In this document: piece by piece, positions 8,764 through 16,474 of the stretch | Numbering within the stretch: the first letter of the stretch is position 1 | Layout of the letters: every line of letters begins with the position of its first letter | DNA from: Streptomyces sp. Root431 | GTDB lineage: Bacteria; Actinomycetota; Actinomycetes; Streptomycetales; Streptomycetaceae | Reading direction: 5' to 3' | DNA length: 64,000 nucleotides | NCBI RefSeq assembly: GCF_001426585.1 | Contig: NZ_LMEI01000013.1 | Coordinates: 124,227-188,226 of the forward strand | The notes under the pieces: generated by a model | The model's input: only the letters and a program-made list of their open reading frames with translations | Databases searched by the model: none | Told to the model about the DNA's origin: nothing | Position numbers and translations under genes: made by a program

Positions 8764-9750
8764 CTACTGCCGCTCTTCCTCCCCGCCAAATTGCTGGATG
8801 TCGCTTAGCAGGTGGAGGGCATGCGCGGTCAGCGAGAGGGCGTGAGACCGCGTCAGGGCGATCTTGCGGTGGGCGTGCGGGTTACGGACGAACTTGAAGA
8901 ACGTCCGCAGCCGGAGCCGGTAGATCTTCAGCATCGTGTTATAGGCGAAGACTTCGTCATGCAGGTGGCTGATGAACTCCCCGACGAGCTTCTGGCCGTA
9001 ACCGTCGTCGTTGCCCACCACCTCTCGCAGCGCCGACTCAACAGCAATCCCAACTTCGCGGACCGCATGGTCATAGAGCTCGTTGTCCAAGAGCTTACGC
9101 AGGTCTGGCAGGGACTCGGGAAGCTCGACCTGCTCCGCGAGCTGTTGGGTGACGACTTCCCAACCCGCAGCGGTGATAGTCAGAGGAGACTCTTTGCCGT
9201 CCTCCTCGAAGGCGGGGTACGTGTAGGGATCGCCATCCCAGAAATCCTCCTCTACCGGAGGCTCGGGAAGCCTCGGAAGCGAGACTTCCCGGGTGTTACC
9301 TTGGGCGTCCTTGGTGAAGTACTTGACTCCTGGCTTCCACCCCATCTCGATGCGCCGGCGGAGCTCCCACTCACGTTCGCTGATCGGGGTGACGCCGCTG
9401 ATGAGGCCCTCCTCCCGCAGACGAAGCAGATCTTCATGCCAGATCGCCAGCTGGAACGCGTCGCGCGACCACGGATCCTTGGGAGGGCGTGGCTTCTTCG
9501 GGTCGTAGTTGTACGCACTGAACAGGACGCAGCGATCAATGTCAGACATGGGCTCGAAGCGGGTGCCCTCCGGGAACTGCGCCAAGTCGAACAGACCGTG
9601 CAGCCCACCCGGCGAGCATGGGTATGCAGGCCAGTCCGCATGAATCCCCAGAATGAAGCCACCGTCACCATCTCCGTAGCCCCATCCAAACCATCCGGGG
9701 TGGTCAGAGGGGTCACGGGACTTCTCAGCATCCGATTCACCTTCGCTCAT
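8764..9750 (-). CDS. HEPN-like (Ymh/TIGR02391-type C-terminus) protein
   Basis: The 328-residue protein has an aromatic- and Gly-rich N-terminus, a middle region without recognisable motifs, and a C-terminal helical domain (about 215-320). This ends in FFKFVRNPHAHRK, giving R289-N-P-H-A-H294, the R-x4-H motif of HEPN ribonucleases. Similar RNPHAH signatures occur in the Ymh family. HEPN domains are often RNases in toxin-antitoxin or abortive-infection systems. The gene lies convergent to the restriction-like operon on the cargo side. A perfect inverted repeat overlaps its start codon. Function as a phage-defence effector is inference; RNA-binding without cleavage is also possible. Confidence 0.6.
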   Translation of the reverse strand: MSEGESDAEKSRDPSDHPGWFGWGYGDGDGGFILGIHADWPAYPCSPGGLHGLFDLAQFPEGTRFEPMSDIDRCVLFSAYNYDPKKPRPPKDPWSRDAFQLAIWHEDLLRLREEGLISGVTPISEREWELRRRIEMGWKPGVKYFTKDAQGNTREVSLPRLPEPPVEEDFWDGDPYTYPAFEEDGKESPLTITAAGWEVVTQQLAEQVELPESLPDLRKLLDNELYDHAVREVGIAVESALREVVGNDDGYGQKLVGEFISHLHDEVFAYNTMLKIYRLRLRTFFKFVRNPHAHRKIALTRSHALSLTAHALHLLSDIQQFGGEEERQ

Positions 9751-9766
9751 GAGATGAGCATCTCAT
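9749..9766. promoter_or_regulatory. Palindrome overlapping the HEPN-like gene start
   Basis: ATGAGATG and CATCTCAT form a perfect 8-bp inverted repeat with a 2-nt spacer covering the start codon of the HEPN-like gene. It could be an operator or an RNA hairpin hiding the ribosome-binding site. The rest of 9767-10018 shows no gene. Confidence 0.4.
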
Positions 9767-10018
9767 CGGCTGCGGACCCCGTTGCAGCGAACCTTCGGTT
9801 TGGCGTGGGCAGACCTCCCGTAGATGCCCCACGCGCCGCCGCTACAGGTCCAGCCTCACCACCAGCGTCTTGTCCACCCGCCTGCCCCGACGTGAGGGCA
9901 GAGCAAGCGCTGCTCGATCCACAGAGCGTAGTCATTCGCCATCAGGATTGCGCTGCCCCTGTACGAATGAGTTCCCGGCGATGCTTACGCGAGGCACGCC
10001 CCGGGCAGGGAGCGCGGC

Positions 10019-10582
10019 ATGGATGATCTGATCGAAGAGTGGGCGACGAGGCTGGCAGCAGCTGAACTCAGCACCGCGCTCCCACGTCGGTGGGCGCATA
10101 CACAGGGAGTGGCGGAACGTGCGGCTGAGATCGGGCAGGTCCTCGGCAAGAACGCCGGACTGCTAGTCGCTGCCGCCACACTGCATGACGTCGGGTACGC
10201 GCCGCGCCTGGCCGCGACCGGGTTCCATCCACTGGACGGAGCCCGGTTCCTCCGCGACGAGCACGGGGCCGACGAGCGCCTGGTGCGGCTAGTGGCCAAC
10301 CACTCCTTCGCGCTTCTGGAGGCCGAGGAGCGAGGGCTGCGGGAGGAGCTCGCGAGCGAGTTCCCCTTGCTGGCAGAGCCGCTGCTGGTGGATGCGCTCG
10401 TGTACTGCGACATGACGACCACGCCCGACGGCGGCCGGACCACCGCCGAGGAGCGTGTCGCGGAGATCCTGGGCCGCTACGGTGACGACAGCGTCGTCGG
10501 GCGGTTCATCCGTCGGGCGGCGCCGGAGATCTTCGCCGCAGTGGGGCGGGTGGAGGCGGCGCTGGCGACTCAGCCCAGGTAG
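10019..10582 (+). CDS. HD-domain phosphohydrolase
   Basis: This 187-residue protein carries the metal ligands of the HD superfamily: H27 in RRWAHTQGV, H56-D57 in AAATLHDVGYAP, a later NHSFA histidine and an aspartate in LVYCDMTTTPDG. Such small HD proteins usually hydrolyse phosphomonoesters or nucleotides. An AGGGAG site precedes the ATG. It converges on a NUDIX gene with a 13-bp overlap. It opens the nucleotide/SAM-flavoured part of the cargo. The substrate is unknown. Confidence 0.82.
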   Translation: MDDLIEEWATRLAAAELSTALPRRWAHTQGVAERAAEIGQVLGKNAGLLVAAATLHDVGYAPRLAATGFHPLDGARFLRDEHGADERLVRLVANHSFALLEAEERGLREELASEFPLLAEPLLVDALVYCDMTTTPDGGRTTAEERVAEILGRYGDDSVVGRFIRRAAPEIFAAVGRVEAALATQPR

Positions 10583-11037
10583 GGGTAGGTGCCGGCGATG
10601 TAGTCGCCGATCTGCTGGCGCATGCTGGCGTGGATGTCGTACTGGTCGAGGTCGGCCGGCTGTACGAAGCGGACGCCGTCGGCCTCGTCGTTGATCGTGG
10701 GCTCGCCACCGACGGGACGGCCGATGTACGTGTTCTCGTACTGCTGGCGGATCTCACCGTCGGTGTACGCCACGATGTGCCGGGGGTTGGTGTAGACGCC
10801 GAGGAATCCGGTGATCTCGGCGACGATCCCCGTCTCCTCCAGGCATTCGCGTACCGCGCACTCGGCCGCCGTCTCGCCGATGTCCTGGGCCCCGCCCGGC
10901 AGCGCCCACTGGCCGGTGTCACGGCGGCGCTGGAGCAGGATCGCGCCGCTGTCGTCGACGACCAACAGGTTGCTGGCTGGGATGAGGGTGTTGGCCTTGG
11001 GAGCGTCGGGGTCGTTGTAGTACTCAGTCCTGCCCAT
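10570..11037 (-). CDS. NUDIX hydrolase
   Basis: I set the start at the ATG at 11037 (MGRTEYYNDP); 155 residues. The NUDIX box is intact, from GGAQDIGE to RECLEETGI, matching Gx5Ex7REUxEExGU, and should bind Mg and cleave a nucleoside-diphosphate-linked substrate. The start overlaps the end of the HTH-PLD regulator gene by 14 bp, so the two are one operon. Small NUDIX and HTH-PLD genes occur together here as an accessory pair. The substrate cannot be deduced; a nucleotide or signalling molecule is likely. Confidence 0.85.
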   Translation of the reverse strand: MGRTEYYNDPDAPKANTLIPASNLLVVDDSGAILLQRRRDTGQWALPGGAQDIGETAAECAVRECLEETGIVAEITGFLGVYTNPRHIVAYTDGEIRQQYENTYIGRPVGGEPTINDEADGVRFVQPADLDQYDIHASMRQQIGDYIAGTYPYLG

Positions 11038-11809
11038 GTACGGCGGTCCCCTCGTGATCGGGCGTCCAGGGCCGTGCGCCGGCCCAGACGGCGTCGAAGC
11101 TCTGAGCGTAGTTGTCGAACCAGCCCGCAGCATCCACTCGCCGCAGGTGGAACAGGGGGTTGGCGCTCGCCGGCTGGCCCCAGACGTGCGGGTTGACCAA
11201 CAGGTCGTCGTCGTACCGGAAGAGGGAGTTGTAGAGCGTGGTGTCGTGGAGCCGCACCTCGCATCCGGTTTCGGACAGCAGCGGGCGGTAGTAGGTGAGG
11301 GAGGCGCGGATCTTGGCGGCGAGGGTGTCGCCGATGCCCTCCTCGCGGCCCCGGGTGGCGGCTGCGTTGCCGCTCGGGTCGCCGAAGCAGAGACGTACGC
11401 GCACCCCGGTGGCCACGCGCTCGGCGAGCATCTTGGCGACGTGCGGGTTGGTCTGGGCGAAGAAGGTGCCGGAGAGGATCAGGACATCGATCTGCCGCTG
11501 CGCGCCCTGGAGGAGGGCAAGCCATGTGTCGCGGGGAACGCTGGCCCGATTCTGGTAGGTGCCGATGATCTCGCCGCTGCCTAAGCCGGTGCCAGGCCGA
11601 CCGCTGCGCGACAGCGGTACGGGCCAGAGGAAGGTCTCCTCGACACGCAGGTGCTGGGCCACGCTGAAGCGGTGCCGTGGGTGGGGCACACGTCCGCCGA
11701 GCCACCGGCCGACGGTCTTGGGGTCCACTTCGCAGGCTTCGGCGAGCGATTCGGGAGACACACCGCGCTGGGCGAGTACGGAGTGAAGTCGCTCGTTCAC
11801 GGACGCCAT
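11024..11809 (-). CDS. HTH regulator with C-terminal PLD-like (DUF5919-type) domain
   Basis: The 261-residue protein begins with an XRE-like helix-turn-helix: SPESLAEACEVDPKTVGRWL at about 18-37, then RVPHPRHRFSVAQHL. The C-terminal 160 residues contain IDVLILSGTFFAQ and HVAKMLAERVATGVRVRLCF, typical of the PLD-like fold of the DUF5919 group. The HKD catalytic motif is not clear, so it may sense a ligand rather than cut. It is divergent from the HAD gene, with about 90 bp between starts, and coupled to a NUDIX gene. A decayed relative lies at 8411-8497. It probably regulates this small cargo set. Confidence 0.75.
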   Translation of the reverse strand: MASVNERLHSVLAQRGVSPESLAEACEVDPKTVGRWLGGRVPHPRHRFSVAQHLRVEETFLWPVPLSRSGRPGTGLGSGEIIGTYQNRASVPRDTWLALLQGAQRQIDVLILSGTFFAQTNPHVAKMLAERVATGVRVRLCFGDPSGNAAATRGREEGIGDTLAAKIRASLTYYRPLLSETGCEVRLHDTTLYNSLFRYDDDLLVNPHVWGQPASANPLFHLRRVDAAGWFDNYAQSFDAVWAGARPWTPDHEGTAVHGQD

Positions 11810-11898
11810 ACAAGCCGAGTCGCGAGGGGGAGGGCAAGGACGTCATGGGACGTTTCCGCCGTACGGGGTGACATCGAGCCAGTGCTTACGCTGACGGC

Positions 11899-12591
11899 AT
11901 GCAGCTCAGCGTCCTGTGGGACATCGACCACACGCTCATCGACAACGCGGGTGTGAGCAAGGAGATTTACTCCGCCGCGTTCGCCGCGCTGGCCGGCTTC
12001 ACGCCGACCGAGCCCGCACGCACGGAGGGGCGTACGGACCGCCTGATCATGCGGGATCTGTTTGTACGGCACGACGTTCCCGAGCCGGAATGGGGCCGGA
12101 TCCAGGACGCCCTGGCCCATGCCGGACAGGAGCGGTTCGCGGAGCTGCGGGTACGCGGTACGGCCCTGCCGGGTGCATGCGACGCGCTCAAGTGCGTTGC
12201 GGAGAGGGAAGGGTGGGTGTCCTCAGTGCTCACGGGAAACATCGCGGCGAACGCCGAGGTCAAGCTCGCCGCCTTCGGCCTCGACTCTCTGCTCGACCTC
12301 TCCGTCGGCGCCTACGGGGCCGACGGGGTCCAGCGTCCCGATCTCGTGGCGGTGGCACGAGAACGAATCCGCCGCGCCTATGGAGCGGAACAGGATGTCC
12401 CCGTCGTGCTCGTGGGGGACACGCCGCGGGACGTCGAAGCCGCCCTCTCCACGGGCTCTCACGTCGTCGCCGTCGCCTCGGGCATTCACCGTCAGGAGGA
12501 ACTGGCCGCAGCCGGCGCGGTCGTCGTGCTGCCTGACCTTTCGGACACCGCAAGGCTGATGAGCCACTTGGAGGGCATCGCCGCGCGCTGA
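11899..12591 (+). CDS. HAD-superfamily phosphatase
   Basis: This 230-residue HAD hydrolase has motif I VLWDIDHTLID with D8/D10, a helical cap (about 15-90), motif II around SVLTGN, and motif III VLVGDTPRDVEAA. The order resembles phosphoglycolate or beta-phosphoglucomutase-like phosphatases. It is transcribed toward the radical SAM operon, with 108 bp between them, and diverges from the HTH-PLD gene. No strong ribosome-binding site is visible. The substrate may be a phosphorylated intermediate made by the downstream kinase; this is only inference. Confidence 0.85.
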   Translation: MQLSVLWDIDHTLIDNAGVSKEIYSAAFAALAGFTPTEPARTEGRTDRLIMRDLFVRHDVPEPEWGRIQDALAHAGQERFAELRVRGTALPGACDALKCVAEREGWVSSVLTGNIAANAEVKLAAFGLDSLLDLSVGAYGADGVQRPDLVAVARERIRRAYGAEQDVPVVLVGDTPRDVEAALSTGSHVVAVASGIHRQEELAAAGAVVVLPDLSDTARLMSHLEGIAAR

Positions 12592-12699
12592 AAACGTCCC
12601 AGGACGTCCTCGGACCGTCCCCCTACGCGGTGACGCCGTCCACACCCACTCGGCCACGATCGGGTCCTCCCCGCCAGTCAACTGACCCAGGAGGCCCGC

Positions 12700-13602
12700 G
12701 TGATCCGCGACGTCACCGGTATCCGCAGGATCCGGATGCTGTACTTGCAGCTGCTGTACCGCTGCAACTTCTCCTGCCTGCACTGCTTCCACGGCGAGCG
12801 CCTGAAGCAGGCCGACGCCTTCACCGCCCAGGAGGCGGTCGGACTCATCCGGCTCATGCGTGAGGAGTACGGCACCGAGGCGGTGACCCTGCTCGGCGGC
12901 GAGCCCTTCCTCTACAAGGAGCTCGCGCAGGTCGTCCGCTACACCCGCCAGGAGCTGGGGATGCAGGTGGAGATCTGCACCAACGGCTACCGGATCGAGC
13001 GTCGCCTCACCGAGATCGCTCCCTACGTGGACTTGCTGCGGGTCTCGTTGGAGGGTGTCGCCGGCACCAACGACGACATCCGCAGGCAGGGCAGCTACCA
13101 CGCCGCGCTCAGCACGCTGAACCTCGCTCGGGAGCTCGGCGTCATGACGGCCGCGACGATGACTGTGACCTCGCGGAACATCGACGAGGTGCTGCCCCTG
13201 GCGCGGGTCATGCAGAGGTTCGGCGCCCGGCAGCTCAAGCTTCACTGCCTCCGCCCGGTCGGCAACGCCGCCCACCACCCCGAGCTCCTGGTTGGCGACC
13301 CGACCGCGTACACCCGCCTCCGCGAGGACCTACGGACGGCCGGGCTCTCCATCGAGGTGATCCTCGACGAAGACCTCGCCGAGGGCGGGGCTCCAGAGAT
13401 CTGCGTGCAGGCCGGCGGCCCTCGCGAGATCGAACGGATCGAGGCTGATCCGCGCGGCGCGCTCACCATGTCCTGCAAGGCAGTGGGCAAGGACTCGCAC
13501 GCCTTCTGGTACGAGAAGACCGCCAACCACATCGTCCACCGGCCCTCCGCCACCGACGAGCTCACCCTCGCCGTCCCGGACGTGGTGTACGCCCGTGCCT
13601 GA
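12700..13602 (+). CDS. Radical SAM enzyme
   Basis: A GTG start at 12700 follows GAGG at 12691-12694; 300 residues. The iron-sulfur motif CNFSCLHC gives C22, C26 and C29, and GGEPF at 66-70 binds SAM. The middle region (VSLEGVAGTNDDIRRQGSY, TVTSRNIDEVLP) resembles MoaA/PqqE-type enzymes. Only isolated late cysteines are present, so a full SPASM domain seems absent. The motif CNFSCLHCFH and the neighbouring kinase recall prokaryotic viperins, but the core looks more like peptide- or cofactor-type rSAMs. It overlaps the kinase gene by 8 bp and leads a kinase-methyltransferase-CYTH operon. The substrate is unknown. Confidence 0.88.
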   Translation: MIRDVTGIRRIRMLYLQLLYRCNFSCLHCFHGERLKQADAFTAQEAVGLIRLMREEYGTEAVTLLGGEPFLYKELAQVVRYTRQELGMQVEICTNGYRIERRLTEIAPYVDLLRVSLEGVAGTNDDIRRQGSYHAALSTLNLARELGVMTAATMTVTSRNIDEVLPLARVMQRFGARQLKLHCLRPVGNAAHHPELLVGDPTAYTRLREDLRTAGLSIEVILDEDLAEGGAPEICVQAGGPREIERIEADPRGALTMSCKAVGKDSHAFWYEKTANHIVHRPSATDELTLAVPDVVYARA

Positions 13603-14233
13603 CCGGCCGTTCTTCGAGGCGCTCGAAGGCTTACGGGGAAGCGGGAAGTCCACGATCGCGCCACTGCTCGCGGCGGCCAGGGGCGCCGTTCTGGTCCCCA
13701 CCGTGCCGCTCTTCTACCAGTCGCTGCGGCGCCAGGTGGATCTGCGGGAGAGCGTCGAGGCCCGCCTGTGCTTCTACCTCTCGGCCCTGTTCACTGCCGC
13801 CGAGGAGATCCGAGAGCACCTCGCCGCCGGCACCCCGGTTGTCGTCGAGAGCTACTTCGCCCGGTGCCTCGCGAACCACCGCGCCTTCGGGGCCCGCCTC
13901 GGCGTCACCCTCCCGCCGGACCTGCCCCAGCCCACGACGTACCACCTGCTGTGCACGGAGGACGAACGACAGCGGCGCCTCGCCCAACGGACGAAGCCCA
14001 CCTCCCGGTGGGACGCCCTGAGCGAGGAAGCCTCGGACCGGATCTCGACCGCCTACGCCCAGTTCCCGATGTATCGGATCGACACCACGAGCCGTGCCCC
14101 GGAGCAGATCGTCCAGACGATCCTCACCACCACCCAGGAAGGACATCACCGTGCAGACGCAGAGCCTGTGGGAGCACACCCTCACGTTCTTCCCCCAGTT
14201 CCTCGCCGCCCTGAAGGAGCGCACGTCTCCTGA
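13595..14233 (+). CDS. P-loop kinase (thymidylate/deoxynucleoside kinase-like)
   Basis: The GTG at 13595 lies inside the end of the radical SAM gene; 212 residues. The P-loop ALEGLRGSGKST at 9-20 resembles thymidylate kinases, and a DR-like segment VVVESYFARCLANHRAFG is followed by a lid-like LAQRTKPTSRW. It probably phosphorylates a nucleoside, nucleotide or sugar. The last about 27 residues are encoded within the next gene in another frame, an 83-bp overlap that is unusually long. The true end may once have been near residue 185. The neighbouring CYTH and rSAM genes suggest a triphosphate-type metabolite. Confidence 0.7.
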   Translation: MPDRPFFEALEGLRGSGKSTIAPLLAAARGAVLVPTVPLFYQSLRRQVDLRESVEARLCFYLSALFTAAEEIREHLAAGTPVVVESYFARCLANHRAFGARLGVTLPPDLPQPTTYHLLCTEDERQRRLAQRTKPTSRWDALSEEASDRISTAYAQFPMYRIDTTSRAPEQIVQTILTTTQEGHHRADAEPVGAHPHVLPPVPRRPEGAHVS

Positions 14234-14798
14234 CGCCACAGTCGCGGTCGTCGGCGCGAGCGACGGCAAGTTCGTGCTGCCCCTCGCCGCCGCCGGCTAC
14301 CGCGTCATCGCCATCGAGCGCGACCCTTTCGCTCTCCACGGAGGCGAGGTCAGCCTTCCGGGTGACACCCATGCCCAGGCCCCCGGCCTCATCGACCGCC
14401 TCAAGGCCGAGGAACTCCACGACCGGGTCCAGGTCATCGGCGAGGACTTCCTCACGGCCGAGCTCCCCGAGGGCCACTGCGACGCAGTCTGGACGAGCTG
14501 TTCGTGGCACTACAGTGCCAACCACCACAGCCCGCTCGGCGACTTCGTCCGCCGCATGCAGGACCTCGTTCGCGAAGGGGGCTTGTTCGGCGCGGAGTTC
14601 ATGATGCCCATCGAAGAGCGCCACCAGTTCATCGAGCACTATACCTCGCCCGAGAGACTCGCCCGCCATTTCGCCCCCGGCTGGGACGTCCTGCTCACGG
14701 TGCGCACGAACCAGTTCATCGAGCGCCCGCACCTCGGCCAGCCCCACGACCACACGCACCGCATGGGTCTGCTCATCGCGGCCCACACCACCAGGTAA
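14151..14798 (+). CDS. SAM-dependent methyltransferase
   Basis: I chose the GTG at 14151 (VQTQSLWEH) because GGAAGG lies at 14137-14142; an upstream in-frame start would lengthen the overlap. The product has about 215 residues. Motif I is VVGASDGKFVLPLA and the acidic end of strand 2 is VIAIERD; the GGLFGAEFMM region fits motif VI. It is a class I methyltransferase of a small-molecule type. It is followed by the CYTH gene 24 bp on. The order rSAM-kinase-methyltransferase-CYTH suggests one pathway, product unknown. Confidence 0.8.
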   Translation: MQTQSLWEHTLTFFPQFLAALKERTSPDATVAVVGASDGKFVLPLAAAGYRVIAIERDPFALHGGEVSLPGDTHAQAPGLIDRLKAEELHDRVQVIGEDFLTAELPEGHCDAVWTSCSWHYSANHHSPLGDFVRRMQDLVREGGLFGAEFMMPIEERHQFIEHYTSPERLARHFAPGWDVLLTVRTNQFIERPHLGQPHDHTHRMGLLIAAHTTR

Positions 14799-14822
14799 TC
14801 GCACCCAACGAGGAAGAGGACC

Positions 14823-15410
14823 ATGAAGCACGAGTACGAGGCCAAGTTCCTCAACGTCGACGTCATCGCCCTGCAGGACAAGCTCACCGCCCTGGGCGCC
14901 ACGCGAGCGTTCCCCCGTACCCTCCTCACCCGCAAGATCTTCGAGAACGACGCCCTCGACGGCGGCGCGTGGCTCCGGCTGCGGGACGAGGGGACCCGCT
15001 CCACTCTCACCCTCAAGCAGGTCACCGACGCGACGACCATCGACGGCACCACCGAGATCGAAACCGAGGTCACCGACCTCCACGCCATGGCCGACATCCT
15101 CCGCCGCCTCGGCCTCACCGAGGTCCGCTACCAGGAGAACTACCGCGAGGAGTGGCGCCTGGGCGAGGTCGCCTTCGACTTCGACACCTGGCCGGACCTC
15201 CCCACGTTCGTCGAGATCGAAGGCCCGGACGAGGCATCCGTCCGCCAGGCCGCCGACCTGCTCGACCTCGACTACACCGAAGCCCGCTTCGGCAGCGTCG
15301 ACGAGATCTACAAGAGCGAGGCCGGCCGCGACATCCTTGCCGAGCCCACGCTCCTCTTCGCCGATTCCGACAAGCAGGAGGTTCCCTCCGAACCGGTCCG
15401 AGGCCGGTGA
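14823..15410 (+). CDS. CYTH-domain (triphosphate tunnel) protein
   Basis: The 195-residue protein begins MKHEYEAK, giving the E4-x-E6-x-K8 signature of the CYTH fold. Later strands supply LRLRDEG, TLTLKQ, EIETEV and FVEIEG, the charged tunnel residues that bind triphosphates and Mg. Family members are class IV adenylate cyclases, thiamine triphosphatases or tripolyphosphatases. AGGAAGAGG lies just before the ATG. It ends the rSAM-kinase-methyltransferase run. Acting on a nucleoside triphosphate or polyphosphate made by its neighbours is plausible but not shown. Confidence 0.87.
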   Translation: MKHEYEAKFLNVDVIALQDKLTALGATRAFPRTLLTRKIFENDALDGGAWLRLRDEGTRSTLTLKQVTDATTIDGTTEIETEVTDLHAMADILRRLGLTEVRYQENYREEWRLGEVAFDFDTWPDLPTFVEIEGPDEASVRQAADLLDLDYTEARFGSVDEIYKSEAGRDILAEPTLLFADSDKQEVPSEPVRGR

Positions 15411-15426
15411 CCTCAGGCGAGAAGCG

Positions 15427-15795
15427 ATGCTCACAGAACTCGCCTTGCCGAACAGCGTGATCCCTGGAATCGCCGAATTCGCCCGCGGCGGACTGCCCGC
15501 GCCAGCAGCGACCGACGACGGCAACGAGTGGGTCGACGGCCTCTGCTGGCTCTACTGCGGACAGCGATGGACCCGCGTCCTCTGGATCGGCCCCGCGAGC
15601 GTCGCCGGTGCCCAAGCAGCGATGTACGCCTGCGGCCCCTGCATCCAGGAGCTTCAGGAGCGGGTCTGGCGATCGATCCTTCTCGATGACCAGCCGGCTC
15701 ACGCTCCACACCCGAGCCAGACCGCAGGATCCGGTGCACCCGCTGAACGGCGTTCTGGTCGGCACCGAGGCCAAAGCAGGTTCCTACGCCGCTAA
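15427..15795 (+). CDS. Small Cys-rich protein of unknown function
   Basis: Starting at the ATG at 15427 (MLTELALP), this 122-residue protein has a core ECVxx-like pattern: CWLYCGQRWTRVLWIGP, then YACGPCIQELQER. The four cysteines as C-x3-C and C-x2-C could form a zinc site. The last about 35 residues are basic and low-complexity. It lies 16 bp after the CYTH gene in the same direction. I do not recognise a function. Similar short proteins are common in Streptomyces, to my recollection, but I cannot confirm homologues here. Confidence 0.6.
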   Translation: MLTELALPNSVIPGIAEFARGGLPAPAATDDGNEWVDGLCWLYCGQRWTRVLWIGPASVAGAQAAMYACGPCIQELQERVWRSILLDDQPAHAPHPSQTAGSGAPAERRSGRHRGQSRFLRR

Positions 15796-16000
15796 GCCCC
15801 CGCCCTGGTCACGGAAGTGCCTGGCCGTCCCCCACGGCATGAGCCCTGTGACCAGGGCGGGTTTCACTCTGCCGAGACTTGGCGCCGATGATGCCAACGC
15901 CAGAACGGCGGTCCCTGGGCAGTTCTCAGTGACACGGTGTCCTGTTTCATCCCTCTCGGTACTGTGTTTCGCCCATCATGGCCGCCTCGGAGGAGTAGAC

Positions 16001-16414
16001 GTGACTCAGCAGCACTCGGAGAAGCAGCCGGGCGTAGCGGCAGCCGTAATCGTTCACGAGGGACGCGTCCTCCTGGTGCGCCGCCGGGTGAGCGAGGGGC
16101 AGCTGTCCTGGCAGTTCCCGGCCGGCAAGGTCGAGCCCGGTGAAGGCCGTGAAGAGGCGGCAGTGCGCGAGACTCAAGAGGAGACCGGGCTGACCGTGGC
16201 CGCTGTGAAGCTGCTCGGCGAGCGGATCCACCCGCAGACGGGTCGACTCATGTCGTACACGGTCTGCGAGGTGGTGGGCGGCACCGCTCATGTCGCGGAC
16301 ACCGAGGAGGTGGCCGAGCTCGCCTGGGTCACCCATGGCGAGATCCCGCAGTACGTGCCGTACGGAGTGTTCGAGCCGGTGCAGGACTATCTCGACACGG
16401 CCCTGCCCGCCTGA
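16001..16414 (+). CDS. NUDIX hydrolase (possible Pif-like immunity factor)
   Basis: The GTG at 16001 follows GGAGGAG at 15989-15995; 137 residues. The NUDIX box is complete, from FPAGKVEPGE to VRETQEETGL. It is a compact single-domain MutT-like enzyme (VAAAVIVHEGRVLLVRRR at the N-terminus). In the related element pSAM2, the Pif protein carries a NUDIX motif and prevents redundant transfer between carriers. A NUDIX gene near the mobilization genes could do the same here, but ordinary nucleotide cleanup is equally possible. The 200 bp upstream (15796-16000) shows no gene. Confidence 0.85.
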   Translation: MTQQHSEKQPGVAAAVIVHEGRVLLVRRRVSEGQLSWQFPAGKVEPGEGREEAAVRETQEETGLTVAAVKLLGERIHPQTGRLMSYTVCEVVGGTAHVADTEEVAELAWVTHGEIPQYVPYGVFEPVQDYLDTALPA

Positions 16415-16474
16415 AGGGTCTCCGGGCCGGGGATCACGCGCACAGGAGCGTTGCGTCCCCCGTTGGGCGGCTGA

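Noticed and set aside
9747..9935. Short reverse gene upstream of the HEPN-like gene
   Set aside because: Low-complexity product and no ribosome-binding site.
12700..13602. Direct assignment as a prokaryotic viperin
   Set aside because: Only the cluster motif and kinase neighbour fit; the VSLEG and TVTSRN regions are closer to MoaA/PqqE-type enzymes.
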